From: Clostridiales bacterium
GTDB lineage: Bacteria > Bacillota_A > Clostridia > Lachnospirales > Bianqueaceae
Direction of reading: 5' to 3'
Length of the DNA: 6,260 bases
NCBI GenBank assembly: GCA_019423265.1
Contig: JAHZBS010000141.1
Span: 1 to 6,260, forward strand
The notes beneath the pieces are model-generated. The model worked only from the letters and a program-made list of their open reading frames with translations. It did not search any database and had not been told where the DNA came from. Below, piece by piece: positions 5,296-6,260 of the stretch; position 1 is the stretch's first letter; every line of letters begins with the position of its first letter. A program made the position numbers and the translations under genes.

Positions 5296-6246
5296 ATGGT
5301 GGAGATGTCAGGACTGAGTCAGTCGAAAGCGGTATACCAGCGCGCCTATGCAAAGATTAATCTGACCATCGAAGTTTTCAATAAACGTCCGGATGGATAC
5401 CATGAGGTTTCCATGCTGATGCAGAGCGTGCGGCTGTGGGATGATGTGAGGATTGTTGCAGCGCAAACGCCAGAGATTCATGTGTCGTGCAATGTCCCGT
5501 TTTTAAAAGCGGATGAGAAGAATATCGCATACCGGGCGGCGAAACTGATGCAGGACCGGTTTTCCATTCCACAGGGGGTTTTGATTGAGCTGGGAAAACA
5601 AATTCCCATCGCGGCAGGGTTGGCTGGCGGCAGTGCGGACGCTGCGGCCGTCATCCGCGGAATGAATCGGCTGTTTCGTCTGAATCTATCCGCTGCGAAG
5701 ATGATGCAGATTGGAGAAGAGATTGGATCCGATGTTCCTTTCTGCGTTATCGGAGGGACATGCCTGGCTACCGGCAGGGGGGAAAAGGTGCAGCGGGTAA
5801 AGCCCATGCCCGACGCCCATATCGTTTTGGTCAAGCCCAACTTTGGAATTTCCACTCCATGGGCCTATGAACATTTTGACCAGGGGGCTGTCACGAAAAG
5901 GCCAGATGAGGGAAAGATGTTGGCGGCCATTGAAAGACGGGATTTGGCGGCGGTTGGACAGGAATTAGTCAACATGTTGGAGCCTGCGGCGATTCAGGAG
6001 TATCCCATTATCGCCCAGATCAAGGACGATCTATTGCATATGGGGGCCGCTGGCGCCGCCATGAGCGGCAGTGGGCCCACCGTGTTTGGGCTGTTTTCTA
6101 GATACGATCAGGCCAGAGCGGCCGTTCGTTTCTGTAAGGGAAAGTATCCCTGGCGGTTTCAGGTGATGTGCTGCCGTGTGTATTCACCTGCCGGTCGCCG
6201 GAGATATGGCAAAGGACAATCAAGTCAGAGAGGAGATACACTATGA
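5296..6246 (+). CDS. ispE: 4-diphosphocytidyl-2-C-methyl-D-erythritol kinase
   Basis: A 316-residue GHMP-family kinase that phosphorylates the 2-hydroxyl of CDP-methylerythritol using ATP, the fourth step of the MEP isoprenoid pathway, in the cytosol. Seen here: YAKINL with Lys20, RPDGYHEV (31-38), the ATP-binding glycine-rich loop PIAAGLAGGSADAAA (104-118), GSDVPF with Asp146, and AMSGSGPTVFGLF (255-267). Lys20 and Asp146 correspond to the catalytic pair of E. coli IspE (Lys10, Asp141). The reading frame is open back to 5005, but homology begins after residue 12. The ATG at 5296 is preferred because GGAGG (5287-5291) is just upstream and the promoter at 5227-5255 excludes longer forms. The GTG at 5299 is a possible alternative with a more usual spacing. 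The length is slightly above the usual 280-300, owing to a short N-terminal extension and a basic tail. The TGA overlaps the next start (ATGA, 6243-6246). Confidence 0.96.
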   Translation: MVEMSGLSQSKAVYQRAYAKINLTIEVFNKRPDGYHEVSMLMQSVRLWDDVRIVAAQTPEIHVSCNVPFLKADEKNIAYRAAKLMQDRFSIPQGVLIELGKQIPIAAGLAGGSADAAAVIRGMNRLFRLNLSAAKMMQIGEEIGSDVPFCVIGGTCLATGRGEKVQRVKPMPDAHIVLVKPNFGISTPWAYEHFDQGAVTKRPDEGKMLAAIERRDLAAVGQELVNMLEPAAIQEYPIIAQIKDDLLHMGAAGAAMSGSGPTVFGLFSRYDQARAAVRFCKGKYPWRFQVMCCRVYSPAGRRRYGKGQSSQRGDTL

Positions 6247-6260
6247 GCGGATTGGATACT
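6243..6260 (+). CDS. Start of a downstream gene, 3' truncated by window
   Basis: Only six codons are visible (MSGLDT). The start is supported by AGGAG at 6231-6235, spaced 7 nt, and by the four-base ATGA overlap with the ispE stop, which implies translational coupling in one operon. In B. subtilis, purR follows ispE, and other regulators are found there in clostridia, but six residues do not allow a product call. Confidence 0.7.

Noticed and set aside
5478..5855. Minus-strand open frame of 125 codons under ispE
   Set aside because: It is antisense to the conserved GHMP kinase core, has no motif of its own and has no ribosome-binding site that stands out.

Overview
The window looks like a chromosomal segment of an endospore-forming member of the Firmicutes, most likely class Clostridia (Lachnospiraceae- or Peptostreptococcaceae-like). 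The reasons are the sporulation genes yabG and a SipL-type SPOCS/LysM protein, the strong GGAGG ribosome-binding sites, the lipoprotein signal peptides and the moderate GC content (roughly half, judged by eye). No mobile element, CRISPR array, tRNA or rRNA was seen. All identifications come from reading motifs; no database search was run.

Layout: (1) 1-636, the 3' third of a phosphohexomutase (PgcA-like), cut by the window edge. (2) 641-3770, a sporulation block on the + strand: yabG (coat/cortex-maturing cysteine protease), a small lipoprotein with a PrcB-C-like domain, and a sipL-like gene (three SPOCS repeats plus LysM). Each of the three has its own candidate sporulation promoter directly upstream: a sigma-K-like site for yabG and two sigma-E-like sites with the same 14-nt spacer for the lipoprotein and sipL. 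A 13-bp hairpin lies in the yabG leader. (3) 3799-3840, a symmetrical terminator shared by converging genes. (4) 3882-5144, a minus-strand gene for a lipoprotein beta-N-acetylglucosaminidase (NagZ-like, GH3). (5) 5227-6246, ispE of the MEP isoprenoid pathway behind a near-consensus sigma-A promoter. Its stop overlaps the start of one more gene (6243 onward), of which only six codons are visible.

How the genes fit together: in Clostridioides difficile, SipL holds the coat basement-layer protein SpoIVA on the forespore, and YabG is the sporulation protease that processes SpoIVA and germination proteins. Finding both in one block with mother-cell promoters suggests a coat/cortex assembly and maturation locus. 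The uncharacterised PrcB-like lipoprotein between them is the most interesting item: PrcB proteins are known as accessory lipoproteins of a secreted protease complex, and this one sits beside a sporulation protease under a predicted sigma-E promoter. Linkage of yabG to ispE is ancestral (yabG-veg-sspF-ispE-purR in Bacillus subtilis). Here veg and sspF are absent from the interval, and the lipoprotein, sipL and an inverted nagZ occupy it.
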